NCBI GenBank assembly: GCA_965279355.1
Contig: OZ257155.1
Location: 4,712,001 to 4,776,000 of the forward strand
DNA from: G965279355 sp965279355
GTDB taxonomy: Bacteria; Pseudomonadota; Alphaproteobacteria; CACIAM-22H2
Direction of reading: 5' to 3'
Length of the DNA stretch: 64,000 nt
Part shown: in pieces, positions 32,545-42,096 of the stretch
Numbering within the stretch: the first letter of the stretch is position 1
Layout of the letters: every line of letters starts with the position of its first letter
Notes under the pieces: generated by a model
The model's database searches: none
What the model saw: the letters and a program-made list of their open reading frames with translations, nothing else
What the model was told of the DNA's origin: nothing
Position numbers and translations under genes: made by a program

Positions 32545-33735
32545 ATGAGCGTGATTGACCGTCCGATCGATACCGGGACCGCCTATGGACGAAAGGCTGG
32601 CGTTTCCAATCGGGAATTGATGGAAGTCGCCCAGGGCACGAAAATGGGCGAATTCCTGCGCCGCTACTGGCAGCCGGTCGGCCTTTCTACCGACGCCACC
32701 GATACGCCGAGGCAGGTGCGTATTCTCGGCGAGGACCTCATCCTCTTCCGCGACAAGACCGGTCGCGCCGGTCTTGTCTATTCCCGATGCGCGCATCGCG
32801 GCACGACGCTCTATTACGGCAAGGTGGAAGAGCGCGGCATCCGCTGCTGCTATCACGGCTGGCTGTTCGATGTGGAAGGCCGGTGCCTGGAGCAGCCGTG
32901 CGAGCCGGAACTGGGCAAGCAGCACCGCGACAAGGTGCGGCAGCCCTGGTATCCGGTGCAGGAACGCTACGGCCTCGTCTTCGCCTATATGGGGCCGCCG
33001 GAAAAGAAGCCGGCCCTGCCACGCTTCGACATCGTCGAAGAACTCGAAGCAGATGAATATATCGAGCCGGACGGCACCAGCCTCGGCAGCGGCGGCGGTG
33101 TGATCATTCCGTGCAGCTGGACCCATCACATGGACAACGTGCCGGACACGTTCCATGTGCCGATCCTGCATGGGTCGCATAGCGGCGGCCAGTTCGTCGA
33201 CCAGATGGCGATCATGCCGCAGGTTGACTGGGCCTATACCGAAAACGGCATGAAGACGGTGTCGCGCCGCAAACGGCCCGATGGCAAGACGCTGATGCGG
33301 GTCACCGAGGGGCTGATGCCGAATATCCGCGTCATTCCGGATCCGCGCATTCCCGACAGCGAGCGCTGCGACGGCATCGGCTGGCTGCTGCCGATCGATG
33401 AGACGAACTACCGGATCTACAGCGTTTTCCGCAAAAAGAAGGACCGGCAGCTGCGCGACCGGGCGCATCCCGGGGGTAAGAACTGGTTCGAGCTGTCGGA
33501 AGAGGAACACCAGAAATACCCGGACGATTACGAGGCGCAGGTCGGGCAGGGCGCAAACACCCTCCACTCTGAAGAGCACCTCGCGACGACTGATCGCGGA
33601 GTTGTGATGATGCGGCGCCTGCTTCAGAAGCAGATGGATTCGGTGGCCGCGGGTCAGGATCCGATTGGGCTCAGTTTCGATGAGAACGCGCCGCCAGTGA
33701 GGCTGGAAGCGGGTAATTTCATCGTCGACTCGTGA
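32545..33735 (+). CDS. Rieske oxygenase alpha subunit, paralogue 3
   Basis: The 396-residue product begins MSVIDRPIDTGTAYGRK, almost like paralogue 1 (MSVVDRPVDVGTGYGRR). The Rieske ligands CAHRG and CCYHGW are intact. In the catalytic site it reads PDTFHVPILHG, keeping Asp and both His. It has an insertion DGTSLGSGGGVI before the catalytic motif that the other two lack. GGGAG seven bases upstream favours the second of two adjacent ATGs. The gene ends in a strong terminator. Confidence 0.9.
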   Translation: MSVIDRPIDTGTAYGRKAGVSNRELMEVAQGTKMGEFLRRYWQPVGLSTDATDTPRQVRILGEDLILFRDKTGRAGLVYSRCAHRGTTLYYGKVEERGIRCCYHGWLFDVEGRCLEQPCEPELGKQHRDKVRQPWYPVQERYGLVFAYMGPPEKKPALPRFDIVEELEADEYIEPDGTSLGSGGGVIIPCSWTHHMDNVPDTFHVPILHGSHSGGQFVDQMAIMPQVDWAYTENGMKTVSRRKRPDGKTLMRVTEGLMPNIRVIPDPRIPDSERCDGIGWLLPIDETNYRIYSVFRKKKDRQLRDRAHPGGKNWFELSEEEHQKYPDDYEAQVGQGANTLHSEEHLATTDRGVVMMRRLLQKQMDSVAAGQDPIGLSFDENAPPVRLEAGNFIVDS

Positions 33736-33756
33736 TCCGACCGCTCTTCCCCTCGT

Positions 33757-33785
33757 AAAAAGGCGCCTCCTGTAGGCGCCTTTTT
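33757..33785 (+). terminator. Intrinsic terminator of the Rieske pair
   Basis: AAAAAGGCGCC (33757-33767) pairs with GGCGCCTTTTT (33775-33785) across a 7-base loop. It is about 20 bases past the stop codon of paralogue 3 and is symmetrical enough to work in both directions. Confidence 0.93.
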
Positions 33786-34115
33786 CTTTGGAGTTTGGCG
33801 CTAATTCCCTGTCGCCGTTGATTCATGTCAATGCATCGCTAACGAATATGGTGAAGTATGAGTGCTGACGCCGGGCGCTCGGCATCTATTGCTTAATGGA
33901 TCGCTCGATACTTGGCGGGCTCTAATACTCAATAAGTAGAAATAAGCTGTATCTGAGATAACTGCCATGATTCCTAATGCCACTGCCAAACCGCTGCAGT
34001 ATGTAGGCCGCCAAAATCGTTGGGCTTTTCCCGGGGCGGGAGAATGAGCACGTCGCAAAGGGGCAGGGATCTCGTGTCCGCCAAGGGGACGGGGATCGTC
34101 ATGAAGGAAAAGCGG
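33786..34115. other. Gene-poor, AT-richer spacer before the HTH gene
   Basis: No convincing coding region is seen. Composition is more AT-rich than the flanking genes. The last 70 bases may be coding if the HTH gene uses an upstream start at 34044 (with GGGAG close by) or 34101. An antisense frame at 33828-34244 has no recognisable features. Confidence 0.5.
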
Positions 34116-34382
34116 ATGGCGTCGCCGGCCCAGTGCCGGGCGGCCCGTGCGCTGCTTGGCTGGACCCAGGCGGAACTGGCGGAGCGCTCCAGAGTCGCCC
34201 GCAAGACCATTGCCGATTTCGAACTCGCCCAGCGCACTCTCCACTACCGCACCCGCCGGGATATCACGCTGGCGCTGGAAGAGGCCGGTGTGGAATTCAC
34301 CTGGGGCGACGAGCTTGACGGGGCTTCGCGCGGCAAGGTCGGCGAAGGGCTGCGTTTCGTCACCCGGAAGCTCACCAAGTAA
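34116..34382 (+). CDS. Small XRE-type helix-turn-helix protein
   Basis: This 88-residue protein begins MASPAQCRAARALLGWTQAE, a typical Cro/C1 helix-turn-helix start, with recognition region LAERSRVARKTIADFELAQR. Its C-terminal part EEAGVEFTWGDELDGASRG fits the widespread short regulators that end after one HTH and a beta hairpin. AAGGA eight bases upstream supports this ATG; in-frame ATGs at 34044 and 34101 would lengthen it. Its targets are unknown. It lies between the Rieske pair and recA. Confidence 0.82.
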   Translation: MASPAQCRAARALLGWTQAELAERSRVARKTIADFELAQRTLHYRTRRDITLALEEAGVEFTWGDELDGASRGKVGEGLRFVTRKLTK

Positions 34383-34430
34383 CTTTTACCGTCCAGGGCA
34401 GGCCGAAGTGTTCTTCGGTCTTGCCATCTG

Positions 34431-34445
34431 GAACAAAACATGTAC
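34431..34445 (+). promoter_or_regulatory. LexA (SOS) box candidate A before recA
   Basis: GAAC-AAAACAT-GTAC, one mismatch from the alphaproteobacterial LexA motif GAAC-N7-GAAC, 165 bases before the recA start. Confidence 0.55.
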
Positions 34446-34517
34446 GATGCCTTTCACCGCCCCGGGATGGACGCGGCCGCTTTGGCGGCTCTCCCTTCCG
34501 GGGTGGAAAACGTCAGG

Positions 34518-34532
34518 GAACAAAACGGGAAT
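34518..34532 (+). promoter_or_regulatory. LexA (SOS) box candidate B before recA
   Basis: GAAC-AAAACGG-GAAT, also one mismatch from GAAC-N7-GAAC and nearer to the gene (78 bases). It shares GAACAAAAC with candidate A. Confidence 0.5.
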
Positions 34533-34609
34533 TGTGGCGCGGGCATTGGGCTTACGGATTTGTCGTGATCGACAGCCAAGCCTATGAAATAAGGGAAAGG
34601 AGCAGCTTC

Positions 34610-35707
<1,098 letters not shown>

Positions 35708-35758
35708 GCATTTCTGACATTCTTCCGGCCGCTGTTGCTGCGGCGGACGGAAGAACAG

Positions 35759-35801
35759 GTGCGGGCTGGCTGTGTTTCCGAGGCCGGCCCGCACTCTTTT
35801 T
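35759..35801 (+). terminator. Intrinsic terminator of recA
   Basis: GTGCGGGCTGGC (35759-35770) pairs with GCCGGCCCGCAC (35783-35794) with one G-U pair, followed by TCTTTTT. A further hairpin with TTCTTCCG/CGGAAGAA arms just before it lacks a T tract. Confidence 0.9.
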
Positions 35802-35832
35802 GGGGGACCGGCTTCTTATGGGGGAGAGCCGA

Positions 35833-37737
35833 TCAGGTCACCGGAACCGTGATCGGTTGCGCCGCCCGGCCGGCCGCATAGGTGTCCCACATCAGCCGAT
35901 AAGCGGTTTCCAGATTGCGAACAAACCCGGCTGGGTCAAAGAGCCTGGCACCCGTTCGCGCTGCCGCGAGCCGTCTTTTCGCATCTGCCAAAGCAGCCGG
36001 ATCGCTTGCCAGCCGCAATGCGAGGGCTTCGTAGTCCGCCGGTGTGGCGGCGACGAGATCGGGCAGGCCCGCCGCATTCAGAAGACTGGCGCCGACCCGG
36101 CTGGCGAATGTGTCGCCGGCACAGGAAACCACCGGCAGGCCGGCCGACAGCGCATCGAGCGCCGTCGCGTGCGCCCCGTAGAACAGGGTGTCGAGAAAGA
36201 GGTCGGCCGCCTGATGGCGGGCCAGATGGGCCGCGCGATCGACACGCGGCGAGGCGATCAGCCGGGCGGGATCGATCTTCCGCGCTTCCGCTTCCGATCG
36301 CAGGGACCGCAGCGCCGTCTCGTTGTCGATGCGCAGCCACAGTACGCTGCCTGGCACCTTCTGCAGCAGGTTCGTCCAGATCCCGAACACTGTCGGCTCG
36401 ATTTTGTGACTCGCCACGAAGGCGGCAAACACAATGCCCTGTTCGGGAAGACCGAGCGCACTCCGGGACGGGGCGGGCTCGATCTTGCGTTCCGGCACGG
36501 CCATATAGGAATCCGGCAGGCGAACCAGCCGCTCGGCGTAGTGCGCCTGATCGGCGGCCGGCGTCACGACCGGATCGGCAATCATGTAGTCGACGAAATC
36601 CGTGCCGAGTGTTGCCGCAAAGCCAAGCCAGGTGGCCTGCAGCGGCGCCGGCCGTCTTGCGAGGATTCCAAGACGGTGATGGCGCGTATGGCCGTTGAGA
36701 TCGACCAGGATGTCGATGCCGTCGGCATGGATGCGGCGCACCGCCGCGGCATCGTCGCTGTCGGCGATATCGGCAAAGCGCTGGAGCGATACCGCCAGCC
36801 GCGACCTCTCGGGACTGCCGTCGCTGCGGCTCAGGGCATAGGCCGTGATGTCAAAGCCGGACCGGTCATGCCGATCGAGTAGACCGCTGACGATATGGCC
36901 GACCGGATGGTTGCCGAAATCGCTGGAGAGATAGCCGATGCGCAGCTTGCGGCCGGAAAGCGGCGCCGGTGCCGGAAACGTAAAGGATGGCTTGGCCACC
37001 AGCCCGTGCGCGCGCGCGTGAGCACCCATCAATGCGCGCAGCTCGGCCGGAGACACTTTGATCGGCAGCGCCAGGACGTGCATCGGGAGAGGCGGCCGCC
37101 CGATCGTGCCGCCCCGCAAGACGGGTTCGACAATCTCAGCGCGGAGCCGGTCAATTCCCTGCCAGCGGCCCAGCACCTGCTGAAGGTGAACGGCGCTCGA
37201 TCGCGCGGACAGTTCGTTTTTGTCGAACCGTGCGGCGGCTTCGTAGCTGCCAATGGCGCCTTCCAGATCGCCCTTTGCTTCGAGCGCGATGGCCAGATCG
37301 TAATGTGCGGGCACGAATTGCGGGTTCTGGCGCAAGATACCGCGATAGGTTTCGATCGCTTCGCCGGAGCGCTTCAGCTTCAGCAGCGCCGCGGCCAGGC
37401 GCAAGCGGAGGAACGGATCGGCGGGCGCCATTTCGCTGGCAGCGGAAAAGCAGTCAGTGGCGGCTTCGTATTCGCCGCGCTCCATCTGCATCAGCCCGAG
37501 ATTGGCCAGCATGTCGGCGTCTTCGGGCCGAACCTCAAGGGCGCGGATCACCCGATCGATGGCTTCGTCGCCCTCGCCCTGCCGGAACATGATGAGGGCG
37601 GAGATGTGCAGGACATCGGGATCGTAGGGGCGGGCGGTGAGGGCCCGTTCCGCCGCTTCCCGGGCGGCGGCCAGACGGCCTGCTCCAAGGTGCTGGGCGG
37701 CTTCGGCCAGATCGGCGGGCAGGATGGGGGACGTCAT
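35833..37737 (-). CDS. TPR protein with SPINDLY/OGT-type GT41 domain, copy 2
   Basis: The 634-residue product has about five to six TPR units in residues 5-190 (LHISALIMFRQGEGDEAIDR, ANLGLMQMERGEYEAATDCF). The GT41 catalytic half then reads LRIGYLSSDFGNHPVGHIVS, VDLNGHTRHHRLGILARRPA, FVASHKIEPTVFGIW and FLDTLFYGAHATALDALSAG. Compared with copy 1 it is shorter in the TPR region and only moderately similar, so it is an older paralogue. It is convergent with recA. It is predicted to be a soluble protein glycosyltransferase of unknown substrate. Confidence 0.88.
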   Translation of the reverse strand: MTSPILPADLAEAAQHLGAGRLAAAREAAERALTARPYDPDVLHISALIMFRQGEGDEAIDRVIRALEVRPEDADMLANLGLMQMERGEYEAATDCFSAASEMAPADPFLRLRLAAALLKLKRSGEAIETYRGILRQNPQFVPAHYDLAIALEAKGDLEGAIGSYEAAARFDKNELSARSSAVHLQQVLGRWQGIDRLRAEIVEPVLRGGTIGRPPLPMHVLALPIKVSPAELRALMGAHARAHGLVAKPSFTFPAPAPLSGRKLRIGYLSSDFGNHPVGHIVSGLLDRHDRSGFDITAYALSRSDGSPERSRLAVSLQRFADIADSDDAAAVRRIHADGIDILVDLNGHTRHHRLGILARRPAPLQATWLGFAATLGTDFVDYMIADPVVTPAADQAHYAERLVRLPDSYMAVPERKIEPAPSRSALGLPEQGIVFAAFVASHKIEPTVFGIWTNLLQKVPGSVLWLRIDNETALRSLRSEAEARKIDPARLIASPRVDRAAHLARHQAADLFLDTLFYGAHATALDALSAGLPVVSCAGDTFASRVGASLLNAAGLPDLVAATPADYEALALRLASDPAALADAKRRLAAARTGARLFDPAGFVRNLETAYRLMWDTYAAGRAAQPITVPVT

Positions 37738-37848
37738 CGGTGAATTAACCCTCTAAAGGCGCACCGGCGGCGATGCTGGACAGCAGCCCGGCCAGCGGGC
37801 TAAATCAATCATTCACGCAATTTTTTCAAGCCCCAATTGAGTTTAAGC

Positions 37849-40518
37849 ATGAACAGCGCCAACGACATTCGCCGCGCTTTTCTGGATTTTTTCGCCAGCG
37901 AAGGACACCAGCCGGTCGCGTCTTCTCCGCTCGTGCCGCGCAACGATCCGACCCTGCTGTTCACCAATGCGGGCATGGTGCAGTTCAAGAACGTCTTCAC
38001 CGGTGTCGAGCAGCGTCCCTACAAGCGGGCGGTATCGTCCCAGAAATGCGTGCGCGCCGGTGGCAAGCACAATGACCTCGAAAATGTCGGCTACACGGCC
38101 CGGCATCACACCTTTTTCGAGATGCTCGGGAATTTCTCGTTCGGCGATTATTTCAAGGAACGGGCGATCGAGCTGGCCTGGAACCTCATCACCAAGGAAT
38201 ACGGACTGGCGCCGGACAAACTGCTGGTGACCGTCTATGCCGATGATGAAGACGCAGCGACCTACTGGAAGAAGATCGCCGGCCTGCCGGACCAGCGCAT
38301 CATCCGCATCGCGACATCGGACAATTTCTGGGCGATGGGCGATACCGGCCCCTGCGGCCCGTGTTCGGAAATCTTCTACGATCACGGCGACAAGATTCCC
38401 GGCGGCCCTCCCGGCAGTCCGGAACAGGATGGCGACCGCTTTATCGAGATCTGGAATCTCGTCTTCATGCAGTTCGAACAGCTGGCGCCTGACAATCGCG
38501 TCTCGCTCCCCAAGCCGTCGATCGACACCGGCATGGGCTTGGAGCGGCTGGCGGCGGTTCTGCAGGGCAAGCACGACAATTACGATATCGATCTTTTCCG
38601 CAAGCTGATCGAGGCATCGGCCGAATTTTCAAATCAGAAGGCCGACGGTCCGCAGGCAGTTTCGCACCGCGTCATCGCCGACCATATTCGCGCCAGCTCG
38701 TTCCTGATCGCCGATGGCGTGCTGCCATCCAACGAAGGGCGCGGCTATGTTCTGCGCCGCATCATGCGGCGGGCCATGCGTCACGCGCACATCCTGGGCT
38801 GCAAGGACCCGCTGCTGTACCGGCTGGTGCCGACCCTCTCCGAGGAAATGGGGCAGGCCTATCCGGAACTCGTTCGCGCGCAGCCGCTGATCACGGAGAC
38901 GCTGAAGCTGGAGGAAACGCGCTTCAAGCAGATGCTCGATCGCGGCCTGAAGCTGCTGGACGAAGCGACCGCCAATCTGAGCAAGGGGGCTGCCCTCGAT
39001 GGCGAGGTGGCGTTCAAGCTCTACGACACGTTCGGCTTCCCGCTCGATCTGACGCAGGACGTGCTGCGCGGGCGCGGCATGACCGTCGATACGGCGGTGT
39101 TCAATGCGGCGATGGAGCGACAGCGCGCCGAGGCGCGCAAGGCATGGTCGGGCTCGGGCGATATCGGCGAAGAAAAGATCTGGTTCGCTGTCCGCGATCG
39201 GGTCGGCGCGACAGAGTTCCTCGGTTATGACGCGGATTTCGCCGAAGCCCGCGTGACGGCGCTGGTTGCCAACGGCGCGGACGTGAAGGAAGCGAAGACC
39301 GGCACCGACGTTGCCGTCATCGTCAACCAGACGCCGTTCTACGGGGAATCCGGCGGCCAGATGGGCGATGCCGGCGTCATCGTCACCAACGGCGGTGCCG
39401 AGATTGCGATTTCCGATACGCAGAAAAAAGTCGGCGACGTCCATGTTCATCTGGGCAAGGTCACGAAGGGAACGGTCAAGGTCGACGAGTTCGCCCAGCT
39501 GCGGATCGATCTGCAGCGGCGCGGCGCCCTACGCTCCAACCACTCCGCGACGCATCTGCTGCATGAGGCGCTGCGCCGGCAGCTTGGCACGCATGTGACG
39601 CAGAAGGGCTCGCTGGTGGCGCCGGAGCGCCTGCGTTTCGACATCAGCCAGCCGACGCCGATCCCGGCGGATCTGCTGCAGAATGTCGAAGACGAGGTTA
39701 ACGCGCGCATTCTTTCCAATGAAGAAGTGCTCACACGCCTGATGACACCCGATGAAGCCGTGAAGGCGGGTGCGCTGGCGCTATTCGGTGAGAAATACGG
39801 CGACGAAGTGCGCGTGGTCAGCATGGGCGGGCCGTTCGGCGAGGACACGACCGACGGGCGGCATTTCTCGACCGAGCTGTGCGGCGGCACGCATGTCCGC
39901 CGGACCGGCGATATCGGCCTGTTCAAGATTGTCTCTGAAGGTGCGCTCGCCGCCGGCGTGCGCCGGATCGAGGCGCTGACCGGCAAGGGCGCTTTGCGTT
40001 ATCTCAACCAGCAGGAAGAGCTGCTGCAGCAGGCGGCCGGCGTTCTCAAGACATCCGCGACCGAACTTCCGGCGCGCGTTGCGGCGCTGGTCGAGGAGCG
40101 GCGCAAGCTTGAACGCGAGCTGGCGGATGCCCGGCGCGCGTTGGCGACGGGAGGCGGCGGTGCAGGCGGATCGATCTCCGAGGATGTCGCCGGTATCAAG
40201 TTCGCCGGGCGCAAGCTCGACGGTGTTCCTGCGCGCGAGCTGAAAGCGATGGTCGACGATCTCAAGAAGAAGATCGGGTCGGGACTGGTTGCCCTGGTTG
40301 CGGTCGAAGAGGGCAAGGCCAGCCTGGTTGTCGGCGTGACCGACGATCTGACCGCGAAGCTGAATGCTGTTGATTTCGTCAAGGCGGGCGTCGCCGAGCT
40401 CGGCGGCAAGGGCGGCGGCGGCCGGCCGGATATGGCCCAGGGCGGCGGGCCCGATGGCGCAAAGGCCGACGCAGCGCTGGAAGCGATCAAATCGATCCTG
40501 GCGCAGAAAGCCGCCTGA
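37849..40518 (+). CDS. alaS: Alanyl-tRNA synthetase
   Basis: The 889-residue enzyme charges tRNA-Ala. The class II catalytic region reads FTNAGMVQFKNVFTGVE and RHHTFFEMLGNFSFGDYF. The editing domain has the zinc ligands HSATHLLH and CGGTHVRRTGDIG, and the C-terminal C-Ala domain is Gly-rich (GGKGGGGRPDMAQGGG). The ATG at 37849 is taken as the start; a TTG 12 bases earlier is in frame. Neighbourhood with recA is common in alphaproteobacteria. Confidence 0.98.
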   Translation: MNSANDIRRAFLDFFASEGHQPVASSPLVPRNDPTLLFTNAGMVQFKNVFTGVEQRPYKRAVSSQKCVRAGGKHNDLENVGYTARHHTFFEMLGNFSFGDYFKERAIELAWNLITKEYGLAPDKLLVTVYADDEDAATYWKKIAGLPDQRIIRIATSDNFWAMGDTGPCGPCSEIFYDHGDKIPGGPPGSPEQDGDRFIEIWNLVFMQFEQLAPDNRVSLPKPSIDTGMGLERLAAVLQGKHDNYDIDLFRKLIEASAEFSNQKADGPQAVSHRVIADHIRASSFLIADGVLPSNEGRGYVLRRIMRRAMRHAHILGCKDPLLYRLVPTLSEEMGQAYPELVRAQPLITETLKLEETRFKQMLDRGLKLLDEATANLSKGAALDGEVAFKLYDTFGFPLDLTQDVLRGRGMTVDTAVFNAAMERQRAEARKAWSGSGDIGEEKIWFAVRDRVGATEFLGYDADFAEARVTALVANGADVKEAKTGTDVAVIVNQTPFYGESGGQMGDAGVIVTNGGAEIAISDTQKKVGDVHVHLGKVTKGTVKVDEFAQLRIDLQRRGALRSNHSATHLLHEALRRQLGTHVTQKGSLVAPERLRFDISQPTPIPADLLQNVEDEVNARILSNEEVLTRLMTPDEAVKAGALALFGEKYGDEVRVVSMGGPFGEDTTDGRHFSTELCGGTHVRRTGDIGLFKIVSEGALAAGVRRIEALTGKGALRYLNQQEELLQQAAGVLKTSATELPARVAALVEERRKLERELADARRALATGGGGAGGSISEDVAGIKFAGRKLDGVPARELKAMVDDLKKKIGSGLVALVAVEEGKASLVVGVTDDLTAKLNAVDFVKAGVAELGGKGGGGRPDMAQGGGPDGAKADAALEAIKSILAQKAA

Positions 40519-40535
40519 AACGGGTCTGGCGGGTT

Positions 40536-41732
40536 TTACGCTTCGGCGCTGCTCAGCATTCTCTCCGGCGGGAACCGCAGCGTGACGCTGGTGCCGACCC
40601 GTGGCACGCTCTTCAGGTCGATCTGGCCACCATGCAGGCCAATCATCGTTTTTACGAGTGGCAGGCCGAGTCCGGTGCCTTGCGTACGTCGGCCTAACGA
40701 TGAATCGACCTGACCGAACGGTGCTAGTGCGGTTGGAATGTCCTGCTCGGCCATGCCGATCCCGGTATCGGCCACGGTCAGGACAAGGCCTTCGGCGCCT
40801 GCTTCAGCCGCGATTGTGATGCGCCCACCGTCCTCAGTGAATTTGATGGCGTTCGACAGCAGATTCAGCAGCATCTGCTTCACCTTCTGACGATCCGCAA
40901 GGAGTAGCGGCAGGCCTGAGGCGATCTCCGTCGTCAATGTGAGTCCGGCGCTGGCCGCGCGCTCGTGCACCAGCCGGATGCATTCTTCGATCGTGCGCTC
41001 GACGTCCATCGGTTCGGCGCGGATTTCAAGCCGGCCAGCCTCAGCCTTGCTCAGATCGAGGATATCCGAAATCAGGCCCAGCAGATGATTGCCCGCCTGA
41101 TGGATGTCGTTTGCATATTCGCTGTAGCGGTTGTCGCCGATCGGTCCCCAGTGCTGGTGGCGGAGAAGATCCGAGAAGCCGATGACCGCGTTCAGGGGCG
41201 TGCGCAGTTCATGGCTCATCAGCGCCAGAAACTCGGACATTGCCCGCCGGGCCTGGGCTGCGGTGGTCACAGCCGTTTCGAGGTCCGTCGCGCGCTTAAT
41301 GTCGCGCGTGACCTTCGCGCGGATCAGCGCCTGTCCGGTGCCGATGCCGAGATAGCGGCCTTCGCTCGTGACAATGAAACCGTTGAAGAGAGCGTTCGGC
41401 CTTTCCATCGCCACCAGCCGCCCGAGTTCGCCGATCGCGGTTGCCTCATCGACAACCAGGGCATCGACTTCCATGAGCTCGGTGATCGGCTTGCGATCGT
41501 AGAGTTCCGGAATGAAGCGCTGGGCATAACGGCTGAGAACCACAAAGCGGTTGATAAGGCCGATCGGGCGCGCGGCCTCATCGACGACGGCCAGTGTTGT
41601 TTCCGTCGGCCGATGCAGCAGGTGCTTGTAGACGTCACCGCAAGGAGCGGTCGCAGGCAGGGGCGGCAGATAGACCGCCAGCGCGCCGGCGACCTCCGGT
41701 GCCGCGGTGTCGGATGCGGTAGATCCTGTCAT
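40536..41732 (-). CDS. Soluble sensor histidine kinase with CBS-like N-terminal domain
   Basis: The 398-residue protein has no membrane helix. Residues about 25-145 look like a CBS-type pair (HRPTETTLAVVDEAARPIGL, PNALFNGFIVTSEGRYLGIG). A HisKA domain follows with His174 in LMSHELRTPLNAVIGFSDLL, then an HATPase (LLNLLSNAIKFTEDGGRITI, TQGTGLGLPLVKTMIGLHGG). The kinase core is of the PleC/DivJ-like type. No receiver domain or response regulator gene is adjacent. It is convergent with alaS at 17 bases. Confidence 0.87.
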   Translation of the reverse strand: MTGSTASDTAAPEVAGALAVYLPPLPATAPCGDVYKHLLHRPTETTLAVVDEAARPIGLINRFVVLSRYAQRFIPELYDRKPITELMEVDALVVDEATAIGELGRLVAMERPNALFNGFIVTSEGRYLGIGTGQALIRAKVTRDIKRATDLETAVTTAAQARRAMSEFLALMSHELRTPLNAVIGFSDLLRHQHWGPIGDNRYSEYANDIHQAGNHLLGLISDILDLSKAEAGRLEIRAEPMDVERTIEECIRLVHERAASAGLTLTTEIASGLPLLLADRQKVKQMLLNLLSNAIKFTEDGGRITIAAEAGAEGLVLTVADTGIGMAEQDIPTALAPFGQVDSSLGRRTQGTGLGLPLVKTMIGLHGGQIDLKSVPRVGTSVTLRFPPERMLSSAEA

Positions 41733-42096
41733 GGTGGCAAGAGCGAGAGGCGGGAGCGGGGCGCCTTTGGCGTCTTAGGCCATGGCCCGATACGCCAGCA
41801 GTTCCTCAGCGTCATGGCGGGTGTCCGGTCTCAGGATCGCTGTGGCACGCCGCTCGAGTCGGAGGGCGAGCCGCGCCCGTTCCTGGCAAGTCGACGCGCC
41901 GCGTCGCAGGTCGGCCGCTGCGATCTGAAGTTTGACCGCATAGTCTGATGCATTGAATCCGTTACGCTCTCGCATTGGCAGACGGTATGTTGCCCGCGCG
42001 TCACTCCGATGACGGTCCGGTTACGGTTCTGTTGCGGCGTTTTCGCCCGGCTGCGTTATCTGCTATCGTCTTGGGATTCCGCAGTTTTCGGTAGGC
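41733..42096. other. Spacer between sensor kinase and TPR glycosyltransferase genes
   Basis: This 364-base region divides two divergent genes and should hold both promoters. The only candidate gene is the small minus-strand frame listed at 41775. I see no clear palindrome or operator in it. Confidence 0.45.
41775..41975 (-). CDS. Hypothetical small protein (doubtful)
   Basis: A 66-codon frame encodes an Arg/Ala-rich, probably helical, basic protein (LQIAAADLRRGASTCQERAR). It lies 42 bases upstream of the sensor kinase gene on the same strand. There is no clear Shine-Dalgarno sequence and I do not recognise the product. It is kept only because it fills an otherwise empty gap in the kinase's transcription direction. 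Confidence 0.3.
   Translation of the reverse strand: MRERNGFNASDYAVKLQIAAADLRRGASTCQERARLALRLERRATAILRPDTRHDAEELLAYRAMA

Noticed and set aside
31087..33579. 830-codon minus-strand frame opposite the two Rieske genes
   Set aside because: Repeats in it only reflect the duplicated sense genes; no independent coding features.
33828..34244. 138-codon minus-strand frame before the HTH gene
   Set aside because: It is antisense to the HTH protein for half its length and has no recognisable features.
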